Shown: positions 12,640-24,579 of the stretch, one piece after another
How positions within the stretch are numbered: position 1 is the stretch's first letter
How the letters are laid out: the number at the start of each line of letters is the position of its first letter
Assembly (NCBI RefSeq): GCF_019112545.1
Contig: NW_025064881.1
Coordinates: 2,020,591-2,084,590, forward strand
Source: Guyanagaster necrorhizus
Taxonomy: Eukaryota > Basidiomycota > Agaricomycetes > Agaricales > Physalacriaceae
Reading direction: 5' to 3'
Length of the DNA: 64,000 nucleotides
Notes under the pieces: generated by a model
The model's database searches: none
The model's input: the letters and a program-made list of their open reading frames with translations, nothing else
Told to the model about the DNA's origin: nothing
Program-made: the position numbers and the translations under genes

Positions 12640-13111
12640 GCTTTTTTGTTAGCACCATCTTCATAATATTGGTCTTATGACTCTGCGATGATTTCCACCG
12701 ACCGCAGTCCCAGCCCGCCGATATCTGTTAATGGTGAAGCTTTCCGTATTGATTCCTATCACCCAGGTAATTTAATTATACCTTGATCACTATTTTAGGA
12801 TGCGTTCACGTAGCAATTGCGAGGCGGAAGCTATAGTCAAGCTCACATGTTCTCATTGAATCATTTTGATTATCTTACGACGTCCTTCGGAAATACTTAT
12901 ACCACGGCCGTACAGAAAATAGAACAAGGCATAAAAGTTCCTTTAAATAATGGTCCTAAATAAGACACCCGGACCATAGATCTAGTAAGTGGCATGACAA
13001 ACATGACAGCTGTTTTCCAAGAAAACCCAGATTTCTAGCAATTGTTATAACATACATACATTCCAAAGATTCTTCAGCAGCGTCGATTCTATACGGATCC
13101 TCGAAAACATG
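12640..13111. terminator. Convergent intergenic region
   Basis: About 470 AT-rich bases between two genes that run towards each other, so both 3' ends and polyadenylation signals should lie here. No coding frame is supported. Confidence 0.4.
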
Positions 13112-14652
13112 TTACTCTTCTCTTACAACGGCCGTGTGCTGTGATGTCAATTGAGTCGCGATTGTGACGGTGAGGAGCGAAGCGGATCTAACCTTCGAGC
13201 TATCAAAAGCGTCGAGTCCGGCGGCGATCCTGGTACTTGCGACAATGGCACTCCAGTCAAGGGGATCGTAAACTTCCTTGCCTTCTGCTTTCATTATGTT
13301 ATGAATAGCGCGAGCAGTAATCAGATGCTGATAGGCAATGTCAGCAAGAGGCATTGGGGTATCATGTTCGGCTGTGAGACGGCGGATGTGGCTGTCGATT
13401 GATACGTTGGAAATGACATTGCAGTAATGAAGTAAAGCGGCCCACCTGGCATCTTTGATACCACCGTCAATAGTGAATCCAGCCGATCCATCAAAATGGT
13501 CGTTCTTCATCTTCTCAGAATAAGCCATAACACTGCAGAATATTTAGAAAAGAGCATTATTAATAGCAAGAAGCAGAAAGCCAGACCCAGGAGCCGGGAA
13601 TATGTCTAAGCATGTTAAGTCAGAATGCCTGATGCATTCATCTGCGGGTGCGACAGAGAGAGACTTACCTTTAACGATACTATCAACATTCTCGGCTCCA
13701 ATGCCCGACTTCTCCGCGAGCGTGTAAGCCTCAGCAAGGATTTCTAGACTTCCGAGAATCATAGAGTTCGCAATTAACTTGCAGGTGGGTGCTGAGTAAA
13801 ACGTGAGGACATTGCGCGAAAGTGTACAAAAAATACGGATACCCTTCTCGAGATTTTCTCCGAGGTCAATAACCCTCCGTCCGACTGCGGGTACAAGCAG
13901 ATAAGCTACATCTTTCTTAGACCTATAATCCCCGCTCATAACTGAGGTAGAAATTAGAGTCTGGCAGAGAGACCAGGAATGAGCACACCAATGATAAGTT
14001 GTCTTGCATCGGCGGCCTTAGGAGCGCCGATGACGGGGCAAGTCACTAGATTGGAATGCGGAACTGCCGATACAAGATTATCAAGTTCCCCTGGAATATC
14101 GGTTAGAAAACATATTATTCATGGAACCATCGATTACCAGCGAGGGTGGGATAGGTCTGACATAGCACTGAGCAATAGTTGATTAATAACCAATGCTAAA
14201 GACAAACTGTGCTCGTTTCCACAAAGATTTTGTGTCTTACGGGTGGTGCATGCTGCATCGATCACTTCTATTAGAGTGCACAAGGACATAAAGCCAAAAT
14301 CTCGTACCGAGAGGGCCTTTGTCAACTGCTCGTAAACCGATTTGACCACCCCGTCGTTCGCCAACGAAGTAATGATGATATCGCACTCCGTTGCGATCTG
14401 TTCCAGATTCTGAGCAACGCGAACGTTTTCGGATCCAGCCTCTTCAAGTAACTTTTGAATCTTTGGTTGCGAACGATTCCATATCAACAGAGGTGGAGCA
14501 TTTGGGGACTGATGAGTAGCCAGATTTCTGGCCATATAGAATCCCATGGACCCGATACCGACGAATCCCACCTGTGGCGGAGATACTCCGGGCGAATGAG
14601 GTCGTGAGTAGGGTATTCCAGCGGAATGTTGAGGATGGAGTAGGTCGGACAT
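13112..14652 (-). CDS. Beta-hydroxyacid dehydrogenase-like NAD(P)-binding oxidoreductase
   Basis: Eight exons on the minus strand give 390 residues: 14652-14308, 14252-14208, 14156-14138, 14090-13989, 13941-13843, 13791-13669, 13605-13587 and 13532-13112. The Rossmann fold shows at the N-terminus as VGFVGIGSMGFYMARNLA, followed by IWNRS and CDIIITSLAND. The substrate segment reads VETSTTYPTLAGELDNL, and the C-terminal helical domain has KLIANSMILGSLEILAEAY and DGSAGFTIDGGIKDA. These mark the 3-hydroxyisobutyrate dehydrogenase / 6-phosphogluconate dehydrogenase NAD-binding superfamily; the precise substrate cannot be told. Two exons are only 19 nt long, yet each restores the frame and family sequence. 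The gene is divergent from the kinase at 14881. Confidence 0.85.
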
Positions 14653-14880
14653 GGCAAGACGGTTAGTGGAAAGGACGGAGCCTCTATTTTACACGATCGG
14701 CACATGTGGCCTAAAGCGGAAATAACCACGTGAGCAACACGAACACTGCTTTGTTACTACGAAGAGTTATAGTGCTACTTTACGAGCAACCAGGCTCATG
14801 CCCATCTCCTCCCTATTTCTCTAAGCGTACCTTTACATCGGCAGGAAGAATTCCTCAGCTACGGACGCATTTGCTCTTTT
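14653..14880. promoter_or_regulatory. Divergent promoter, dehydrogenase and kinase
   Basis: A 228-bp gap separates the start codons of two genes read in opposite directions, so both promoters must lie in or near it. No TATA box or specific factor site is convincing. Confidence 0.5.
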
Positions 14881-17800
14881 ATGGCGACGACGGCAACGCT
14901 GGTCCCTGGCCAAAATATTGCAGTCAACAAGTTCAACGTCCAGGTAGAGCGGTATCTTTCACAAGGTGCGTTATATTACTTTCTTTTGAGAGGGCTATTC
15001 CTCAGGCCAGCGTCAGGCGGTTTTGCCCATGTGTATCTCGTACGGACAGCCACACCGGTGTACAACACGACACACCATGTTCTCAAACGCATTGCTGTTC
15101 CTAATGAAGGCATGTTGACTGAAGTAAAGCAGGAAGTGGACGTTATGGCAAGTGAAATCAGCCAGAGATTCTTCCGGTTCTTCATCCTTTGAGCAGAGAC
15201 TACTGAAGGGCCATCCAAACATTGTTCATCTCATCGATGCTGCCTGGCATAGGCTGCCGAACGGGACATACGAAGTATTCATTCTGATGGAATTCTGTCC
15301 TGGTATGCGCCGGTCGTTATTGTATTGCGCATTTGTAGCTGATCTGTTGATGTAGGAGGTGGAATCATCGATATGATGAACCGACGACTGCGCGAGCGCT
15401 TGACTGAGGCTGAGATCTTGACTATATTTGTCGATGTCTGCGAAGGTGTTGCCCACATGCATAACTCACGGCCCCCACTTTTACATCGCGATCTCAAAGT
15501 TGAGAACATCCTTCAGGCGTCAGCGACCTCTTACAAACTATGTGACTTTGGTTCTGCGGCCACAGTCTCCAAAGTCCCGACTAATACTCAAGAATTGCGT
15601 GCTCTTGAAGCTGATCTAAACAGGCATACAACCTTACAGTATAGAGCCCCTGAAATGGTCGATTTGTACCTCCGTAGACCAGTCGACGAGAAGAGCGATG
15701 TCTGGGCGCTTGGCGTCCTGCTGTATAAGCTTTGCTATTATACAACACCATTCGAGGAACATGGTCCATTGGCTATTCTCAACGTGTCTTATAAAATACC
15801 CCCGTATCCCGTCTATTCCCTCCAGATGAATGCTTTGATTGGTGCGTGACTTAGAAACCATCGTTGATCTAGCTCATGATATCCATAGCATCTATGCTTC
15901 GAGAACACGGGACCCACCGACCTTCTGTCTTTGAACTTCTTACCAGTGTTCATAAATTGCGTGGAACTGTCTCTTCATATCGTTACAATCATAATCCCGC
16001 TCCCCAACCGCTGTCACCACGCATTCAGTCCTCGTGGAAGCCGGTCCCATCTCCGCACCCTTTAGACACCACAATTTCTTATCGTGCTGCACCACAACTT
16101 GCCCTTGGTGCAAAATCTTTTACGCCATCTCCATCTCCTTCGAGAAATGCTGGCCTCCAAGCGCGAGATAAAGTGTTGGAGGCCATAGCCCCTATGCGAC
16201 GAGGGCGTCCTACGCGCGATCAGGATTCAGGATCGACGTCGTCCAAGGAGCAGTGGCTAAACGATGATTTTGGAGCTGAGGAAGAGAAGGCATGGAAGTC
16301 TGCCGTAAAGACTGCCAATCCCCCAAAGAACAACTCAAAAGACGATGCATGGGCAATCTCATTACAATCGAAAAGCCCAGCAACCCTATCCAAAGGATTC
16401 GGTGATGACTTCGCAACTAAACTCTGGGATGAGTTCGAATCAGGACCTTCCAAATTTCCGTCTCAGCTTTCATCTCCTCGCCCGCATGATACCGCACCTA
16501 AATTGCCAGCTCGGCAGCCTACGGCTGGCTCAACAACAGAGCATTCTAAGCTGACTTCAAGTGTTCGCAGCAAAGATGCATTTGAAGGTCTTGGGTTTGC
16601 CATCTCTGACAAGAAGCCGGCACCGACACTCGGGGAGGCTCGAAAGCTAAGGACTGGACTGGCTGTCATAAGCCCGGCGTCCCATAGTTTTGGATCTTCT
16701 GACTTTTACAATAGTGCCATTCGACCATCCATGTCTCCTCGCCCGTCATATCTTACTTTACCCGATCCCGCCCCTCTTAAACCGTCTGGTTCCGGCTCTT
16801 CATGGAGCTCTCAGCCGCCATCTTCTAGGCCAGATTCTCAGGTAGATTCAGCAGCCGAAGCCAGGTTCCCATCACTAGAGGAACTGGATGCCAAGTTTGG
16901 TGGCAGCGGCGCAGATTCCAGACCATTACCTGTTCCGCCTGGGCGGCAGTCCCCAATTCCATCACGAATGGGTGGCTTGCCATCACGCGACGGATCTGCC
17001 TTTGGTAGACGAGTGTCTTCTAGGCTACCTCAACTGGGAACGCAGTCATATGGTCAGAACAAAGTTCGGTCTGAGCAGGTTATGAGTGCTGCTGTGCAGG
17101 ATGCTCCAAAGAGTATCGGTGACAGGGGTACCCAAGTCGAAAGGGAGACAGGCAATGTTAACGGCGAGGCATCATCAGCGAAGTCAACTGAGAGCTCCTT
17201 CAAGCGTCCTGTACTGATAAGGAAACACCACAGCTCAGTGACTAAGAAGCCTTCAGATGCCAATGACTTGCTAGAATCACCGAGTCGCGGGGTGAGAGTA
17301 GCTGCCGCCACATCAGTATCGCCGTCGGGAGTGAAAACGCCTCGTCTTCCTCCAAGACCGTATCCTAAGCCGACTCAAAGCAAGGACTGGCTGACAGGGG
17401 ACGATGAACCAGAGTCAATACCATCTCACTTCACAACACCTACACCTGCGTCGTCTGACGGGTCCTATCCCGTTCTTCGTCGGTCACCGAGTAAACGGGC
17501 GTCTTTCATTGAGAAGAGTGGTTTCTCCATACCCGAGGCTGTCGTTGCGCAGACTGACACTGTCCTATATCCATCACCTCCAATAGAATCTCCAACCTCA
17601 TCCACTGCCAGCGGTGCTCCATCTACCTTATCATTATCACGCGCCAATCGAGTATTCCCGCCTTTAGATACAACCACACCCGAACTTCCTCTTGACGGGG
17701 GATTGACTGACAACTGGAGTCCAGTCGCCCCCAAAATGCAGCAGAATAAGGAGGTGGAGTCATCTTCAAGTGCAGATGAGGGTCCTGAGGAAGCGAACCG

Positions 17801-18881
17801 TTATATTCCATCTTCAACTCCCAAAACGCCTGATCAGAGACAGGGACGGTCAAGGAAGGGAAGACAAAGTTCTGTTCATAATTTAGTCGATTTGTGGGGT
17901 GGTGGCACTGCCGTCAAAGATCGCGAGAAAGAGAAGGAGTCTACGCGGGTGACCATCACGCCCAAGACCCCTGTGTCATCTGCTGGTGACTTGAAGACAC
18001 AACGCAGACTGACAACAGAACCATCGCGTCTCACGGAGACTAAGAGTGACAAACCGGCACCATCTGCTTCGCCTATACCGCTGCTTTCCTCTGTTGGGCA
18101 CATTGCCCGGTCACCTTCGATGTCTAGGACTGCGTCTTCACAGCACACAAAACAAACATCTGCTATATCCGCGCCGCCACCTATATCTTCACGTAGTCGA
18201 CCTCAATCCATGTTCGTCTTTCCATCGAAGGCTCCGGAAACGCCTTTACCCTCTTCTGTGTCTCTCTCTGGATTATCAATACCAGAAGAGCGAACATCAC
18301 GGCCGATTCGTCGAACTTCTATTACCGACATGGTTCAGAAGTATGAGAATATCGATGCCAATGCGAGAGTATTCTTGACGAAGTCTTCCGGTCTGAAGAC
18401 GCCTTCACATTCTCTGGATGATGGGAAGAACTCGACATCGATGGGAACGTCACGAAACGACCAAGTCGACGGGAAGATAGCATTACTCGTTTCAGATGAG
18501 GCAACACCTAGTCGAACTTCCTCCGTCGGACTTCTTTCTCATATGTCGACCATTAAATTTCCTTCACGGTCGTCACCCATGCCAGTGGCGGGTGAGAAAG
18601 AGGAAAGTGTGTCTGCTCCTCCTCTTCGATCGCGGCAGGTCTCTGTCAAACCTGCTACTCCAGCGGAGCCCTCAGGGAAGTCGACTGAGGATGATACGGC
18701 GTCGCGCAGCGGTGAAAGGCGGACGCCGTCCCCGGATAAGCCGTATCAGGGTGTAGGGAAACTAATTGATCAATGGCAGCGGAAGGCAGAGAGTAACGCT
18801 ACGCGCACGCCTGTCAAGAGAGATGGGTTTGTAGCCAAACGAGCGGGTTTGGTTAGTGGCGGCATTGGTAGAAGTCACTGA
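14881..18881 (+). CDS. Ark1/Prk1 (NAK) family Ser/Thr protein kinase
   Basis: Five exons (14881-14965, 15011-15147, 15197-15302, 15356-15841, 15889-18881) give 1268 residues. The kinase domain fills roughly residues 18-330. It has the glycine loop SGGFAHVYLV, HVLKRI with the ATP-binding lysine, LMEFCPGGGIID, the catalytic loop HRDLKVENIL, LCDFGSA, RAPEMVDLY and DVWALGVLLYKLCYY. This is the Ark1/Prk1/AAK1/GAK group, which controls actin patches and clathrin-mediated endocytosis. Intron 2 (15148-15196) has a GC donor (ATG then gcaagt); the frame change and kinase alignment leave no GT alternative. The remaining roughly 940 residues are Ser/Pro-rich and disordered and contain three copies of a short motif of the form VxxLVDxW (see findings). 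Confidence 0.93.
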
Positions 18882-18991
18882 GACATTGTTTTTGGATTCT
18901 ACTGTACTGATAAGTGGAGATTACATTATTGCATTGAGCATGGAATACACGAACTGACACGACAAACGAGAACAGATACAGGAAGAAATGG

Positions 18992-19973
18992 TTAGGAAGT
19001 GCCAGATTCCGAGTCTGATAGTGAGCCAACATGAAAGGAAGACTGGCGTTGGGGCTCTCCTCGAACTCGAGGCTGTCCCATCAGTGCTCTAGCACCTTCC
19101 CTGCCTTTACCCATCTCCCAAGTGGTGGCCTCTTCGGTATACATGTTTCCCCTCATCCTTTCTGTGTTGCCGCCTATGCCCATTTCGAAAGCAGCGGCAT
19201 CCGCTCGTGCGAGATTAGATTGGGTGGGATGGATGAAGATATGGTCGGGTTTAGATTTTGAACGAGGCCGTGAATGGGTGGGCGTGGAGGAAACGTGGGC
19301 GTCGTTGTACAGCAAAGGCTCTTCCACCAGCGAGTAGGAGCTGTGTGAAAACTTAGAACGGTAGATAAGGATAGAGTGGCAGCCTACTCTTTCTCCTGCG
19401 ATAAATGCTTAGGGATATTTTGGTACTCGATGAAGAATTGCGCAATGGAAAGTGTGCCAACCTATATCGCGAGGAATGAGCAAACCGTCTCGGTGCCAAG
19501 GGTCCAGTTCACCAGCACCAGTATCAGTCTGGTTACACACGGGCGTCAGTTCAATGTTCAGCACAACAGGAAACCTATGCTCACCCAACATGGAACGACA
19601 TGGCAATCAACATATATGCTCTACAGTATTTCAGACAACGGAGCCATTGGTCGTACAGAAACAGACTCACAGGCGAAGAAGTGTCGCAATTCCATACAAC
19701 AGCGCCTTCCAAAACGCATGCCTCCAACGTATATTCCTAGTCCAGGCGGGACGCCATCCATTATTTGACACGAAGGTGACCAGCCAAAAAGTAGAAAAAT
19801 GAGATGACAGAAAATGTCAAGGATTGGCGCACACACCTCTCTGCGAAGCACACAACGATAGTCAAAACCGAACCCATCAAAAATTTCACGAGCGAGTCGA
19901 GATATATCCCAGAGAACAGGACATGGGATCCTTTGAGCGACCAATGCAAGAAGTCCTGCCATTCAGAATCCAT
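18992..19973 (-). CDS. Ctr-family copper transporter
   Basis: Six exons on the minus strand (19973-19837, 19736-19671, 19620-19585, 19528-19513, 19461-19388, 19340-18992) give 225 residues. Ctr proteins are three-helix trimeric Cu(I) channels of the plasma or vacuolar membrane. The N-terminal part reads LHWSLKGSHVLFSGIY, TM1 lies in SLVKFLMGSVLTIVVCF, then WRHAFWKALLY leads into TM2 with the M-x3-M motif in AYMLIAMSFHVG, and TM3 is GLILVLVGTLSIAQFFIEY. Exon 4 is only 16 nt. Skipping the last intron would stop the protein after SQEKE at 110 residues. With the intron spliced, a 116-residue hydrophilic tail follows, beginning SYSLVEEPLLYNDAHV. An in-frame ATG at 20021 is an alternative start. 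No methionine-rich N-terminal motif is present. Confidence 0.78.
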
Positions 19974-20281
19974 GTTGGAAGTAGGAAGAAACGGTGGAAA
20001 TAAAAGGAAGGAAAGCTGCACGACGAAATCAAGATCGCCACAAATATAGCGTGCTAGTGAACGATGGTAGCAAGTAGTAGATAAGGTGCAAATTCAAAAG
20101 ATGAGAAATTGAGGTAAGATGGTTGTTTGCTGCGCGCCGCAAGCTTTCAATTGGATACGAGTGGAACCGTCCCTCAAGGGAAATCAACGTGTCTCTATGA
20201 CGATCCAGAGCAGGCACAGATCCGTGAAGAAGACGACACATCTACAAGTACAACTAAAGCGATACTATACAAGTAATTCAT

Positions 20282-22287
20282 TCATGGCAGTGGCGGCACC
20301 GACTTGGCACGGCGCTCAGCAGCTTGGACTTTGATCTCCAACGCCCTTTCTGTCCTCCACTCGCAATCGGACATATATTCACATGAACTGGTTTCCATAA
20401 GTTCTAGGCAGTTGCGGATACAAAACAACTCACTTGCACCGCCAAGTCTGGGTTGCACTGACTCCTCTTGGTCTTCTACGGCCCATCCACCAGTCTAGTA
20501 CACCGGTAAGATAATCGTCCAAGAAGTCGTCGTCGAGATTGAATTCTTTGGTACCAATGATCTTGTAGAGATCAACAGCCTTAAATGTTGATGCTGATGG
20601 TTCAAACACTGGAGGTATTGCATCTAATTTTGGGAAAATGCTCAAGGCATAATTTCCAGATATCGTCAGGAACGCACCGTTAGAAACACTCTTCCCGGAT
20701 ACGTCATTAAGGTGCCTCAACCATGATTCCTGGAGCGCCCACAACAGCTCAGCAGAACTCTCCTCCGTATCAAGATCAAAGATTTTGTTCGGTGGGCTAG
20801 ACAAGAATTGGGAGATACTGGGATCCCGCGCAGGGCTCGGGGTCGTAATATCTTCTTTGAATTCCAACGGTTGCTGGCGACGATAGATTAGCTGAAGACA
20901 CGGATCAATGCCGGGTATATCTAATTCCAAAGTGGCGTTCCTCCAGAAAACAGTGAGATCATCAAGGCAAGTAAATGCGGGGTAGGTCCCCAATGAGCTC
21001 CCTGCTTGAGAGAGGAATGTCTCAGAAAACGGCCGCGCCGGATCGACATTAGTCTCGTCCCAGAGTCTTGTGAAGTCAAAAGGGATTTCAGGGGATATCA
21101 GCGAGGATAATAGTCGATGGTATAACATGAGTTGTAAACGCGAAGGAAGTGCATCTTCGTCTGAGGGCAAAGATTCACGGCGTCGTGTCTTGGTCTCTAT
21201 CAAATGTAGGGTGTGCTGATAGCAACGAGGAGCTGTTAAGTCTTCTGTTTGGCTCTCGTCGAATGCTAGATCGATGAATTTACAGTCAGATGAGGAGGCA
21301 AAATGTGTATTAACACTTTGCCCTTTGCTTAGCTTGAAGAGTTGACGGCGCTTCTTGCATTTACGCGGGGTCGACGCGGGACTTCGAAGACGCTTTGGAC
21401 TGTCTGGAGACCCGGCAGTTTCTCTGATTAGTTCATCCTACAGTGGAATTATTGATGTATTAGGTGCCTGGAGATGGCTGACTTACAATTATCCCTGTAA
21501 TAATATGTCCTTGAACAAAACCGAAGACAGGCATTTCACGCTTCATGTCTCACGTAAAAAAAATGGGCTCAGTCTAGGCAAAAAGTACGTACTGCATGTC
21601 CTTGGGCGAGAAGAGAGTGTATCGATAACAACATATCGACAATACTGCCAAGCACGTAAGTTGGTATTCCGTTTCAAAGAATGTCTAACGTACCGTACTC
21701 CCCAATGTTCTTCGTCAGTGGCGACTTGAACAACGGTTTTCTCCGGATTCAGCTCCCGCTCCAGTTTTTTGTGTACGAACTATGTAACAGTAAGCATGGA
21801 ATACCAACAGAACTGATAACAGAAGCGCACCGTTCCCCTCTTCAGTACTTTGTTATTGACAGCCGCGACATCTTTCTTGACGGACATGTCTTTTCCATTC
21901 CGCGAGACAAATGACGCAGGTCTATGTTCCAGACTCTTCCAACGCTTTTGCAACAAGCCGTATTCAAATTGTACTTCACACCTTTGATTTCCATAAGTGC
22001 ACTTCCCAGTACCATAACCAAAAACCTTACCAGGCTGGGCCAACTAGATCAGAGACTGATAACCTCTTGTAAAAGCGAAACCGTTCATACATGCTACGGG
22101 TATCCACTGGGGCTTCAGGAAGGGCATCTTCATCCTCGACCGCGATTTCAACCTTCGGCATCCCCTTTGACGTCGTTTCTCTCGATGATGCAAAGTTGCT
22201 GGCGGCGTCGATTACAGCATAATCCGCCTCGGTGAGAGTACCAAGACCGCCGTCTGAAAAGTCGCTGCTGTCCGAACGTAAAGGCAT
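20282..22287 (-). CDS. EXO5: Exonuclease V, iron-sulfur PD-(D/E)XK nuclease
   Basis: Seven exons on the minus strand (22287-22031, 21981-21831, 21779-21694, 21644-21593, 21540-21487, 21437-20434, 20387-20282) give 569 residues. Exo5/Dem1 is a single-strand DNA exonuclease needed for mitochondrial genome maintenance in yeast. The N-terminal region reads LSVSDLVGPAWCEVQFEYGL, with the first cluster cysteine. The nuclease core shows GHIITGIIDELIRE and HLIETKTRRR, which hold the acidic residues and the E-x-K motif near residue 280. The last three cluster cysteines sit in WRCNSCEYMSDCEWR, split by the final intron. All four cysteines expected for the [4Fe-4S] cluster are therefore present. No obvious targeting peptide precedes the chosen ATG. 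Confidence 0.9.
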
Positions 22288-22878
22288 TTCCTCAAGGCAA
22301 AAAAACCGCCAAGAAAAACGCGTCGTAGAACCAACGGTATACAGACTGAGAAAGAGGCTAAGTTGACTGACGTACACACGCGACGATCACATGATAACGA
22401 TCAAATTATCGAACCAGATATACGACGATCCACCCTGTTCAGTTGCTCTCAAACGTTTAGAAAAAAAGAAAAAAAAAAGGGAGGAACACTGGCGATTGCA
22501 GGATGTATTACCCTGCCTTGGCTCATGAGGCGGTGCAGAAATCTGGTCCCTGAGTTTCAATACAGATGGATACCTCCGGCTCTTCTAGCTCTTCTGGTAT
22601 CCCCGTCACACAACTTTATGAATTATCCTCGCATTATCTACTGAAATACTGAACCATAACCGTCGTGTACTGAGTAGAATGTACCTAAACCGGTTCCGAG
22701 TCGATCGAATGTAGGTGGTGCAACTCAACAGGGGTGAGTCCATGCTTTCAGGATCCTGATAAACATCTGACCTCATTTCATGCATACAGCACCGCAGCTT
22801 TCGTATAAATAAGTACACTGGCAACAGCAAGGTGCCGCAATATCTGGCTTTCCGTCCCACCTTTCTGTGTTATCAAGT
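22288..22878. promoter_or_regulatory. Divergent intergenic region, EXO5 and RTA1-like gene
   Basis: About 590 bases between two divergent start codons, with an A-rich run near 22460-22480. No coding frame is supported. The region must contain both promoters. Confidence 0.4.
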
Positions 22879-24033
22879 ATGTCTGACAACGGTACACTCC
22901 CCGGCTACGGTACGAACTTCTGGAAGCCTTGTTGAGTGTGTTCTGAGCAGCTCTTAGTGGAGGGTAGTTACTGGTACTACGCGCCTAATAAAGGTGCCCC
23001 AATCACATTTGCGGTACTATTTGGTATCTCTGGAATAGTTCACGCCTATCAGTGCTTGTGAGTTATACATTTGTCTGATTTTCTGCTCTCATATTATCCA
23101 TTTAGTAAATATCACTGCTGGAAAGTTGGCGGCCTGCTTCCTTGGGCGGCGACTCTTTTCGTAGGAGCTTTCGTGGTTCGAGAGATAGGAGCTTACCACT
23201 ATAACAACCTTGGCGTTTTTATTGCCAGTACCGTAATTTTTCTGGTTGCTGCGTATGTTGATTTTAACCTCTCCACCACCTGGCCTTTTTCCTGATTCCC
23301 AATCTGTTTCAGCCCTGTGTACGAGGGAGCCAATTACTTTCTTTTGGGAAGGATCTTATATTACGTCCCGTACAACTCCCCACTTCATCCCGGGCGTGTC
23401 GTGTCTACTTTTGTTGGTATCGACCTCATCATTGGAACGCTCACCGGGATTGGTGCCCCCCGCGTTGCCAATTCTTCCCTATCTCAAAGCATCATTGATT
23501 CTGGAAAGAATTTACTCAAGGCTGCGCTGTTGCTCCAGATTGCGTCCATGTGTACTTTTGTCGCCATCACCGCACGGTATCACTACAGATGCTACAAAAC
23601 AGGGACGCTTCCAAATAACCTGCGCACCGTCCTCATCGTTCTTTACACAAGCTGCACACTCATCACGGTCCGCACCATATACCGTACCGTAGAGTACTTC
23701 GAAGCCGCCAGCTTAAACATTTATTCTAACATCCTCCACATCAGTCCATTACTAAAGCACGAATTTTACTTCTGGGTGTTTGAAGCAATGTTCATGTTCT
23801 TGAACACCGTGCTTCTAAACACATTCCATCCTTCACGCTTCCTACCCGTAAACAACAAGATATATCTCGCCCAGGACGGAGTTACAGAGATTGAAGGGGC
23901 AGGATACGAGGATAAGAGACACTTTCTTTTGACTCTTTTTGATCCTTTCGACATCGTTGGCATCATCACCAAAAGGGATAAGACAGAGATGTTTTGGGAG
24001 AAGGATGGCAGCGGGGATAAGATCGATGCCTGA
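22879..24033 (+). CDS. RTA1-like seven-helix membrane protein
   Basis: Four exons (22879-22909, 22958-23057, 23106-23252, 23313-24033) give 332 residues. The hydrophobic pattern fits seven transmembrane helices. Family-typical sequences include YWYYAPNKGAPITFAVLFG, ANYFLLGRILYYVPY, STFVGIDLIIGTLTGIG, the third-loop segment ITVRTIYRTVEYFEA and LKHEFYFWVFEAMFMFLNTV followed by HPSRFLP. RTA1/RSB1 proteins are fungal-specific and are linked to resistance to 7-aminocholesterol and to export of sphingoid bases; the substrate of this member is unknown. The tail is short and charged. Confidence 0.9.
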
Positions 24034-24253
24034 GCTAGGCTATTACTTCATCATACCAATAATTCTTCTACGCTGCTTATTGTTGAACGCGTTCATACGG
24101 AAAAATGACCATATCTTGCGCCGATTGAACAGTGGTTTTACAATCGCCAAACGACCACTGACTTCAAGCCTTGCAGTGAACAGTATCTGCTGAAAGCTAG
24201 GCCACCTGTGGTTCATATTGTCAGACCCGAAGAACTAGCGAGAAAAAAAGCGG

Positions 24254-24579
24254 TTATGCAGTATTTGGCTTAGCCGTTATGAACTTCGGCTGTTGCGGTC
24301 CAATACTTGTCTTTCCGTTCCTTATTTTCCTCCACCAATTTGGCCCGTCCTTCATGAATTCATGGCGTTCAATGTTATTGATTACGGCAAGTGATCCGAG
24401 ATCGAGCCTTTGAGACGGAGACGTCTTGACAAGAGTCTTTCCTGCAGCTTTACGTCTCTCCACCCAAGACGGAAAACCCAGATCTTAAAACTGTCGTCAC
24501 GCAATAGGGCAATGACTGAATAAGTAAAATTTTGTCCTTAACCCGCGCTATACTTACCCGTGAGGTAGTAGAAATTCAT
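24254..24579 (-). CDS. Possible small hypothetical protein
   Basis: A 24254-24489 segment on the minus strand is open and protein-like (WVERRKAAGKTLVKTSPSQR, then NIERHEFMKDGPNWWRK) with a stop at 24254. Joining it through a 74-nt GT-AG intron to an upstream ATG at 24579 would give 83 basic residues beginning MNFYYLTD. No family was recognised. It could equally be a remnant of a longer gene. It lies tail to tail with the RTA1-like gene. Confidence 0.3.
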
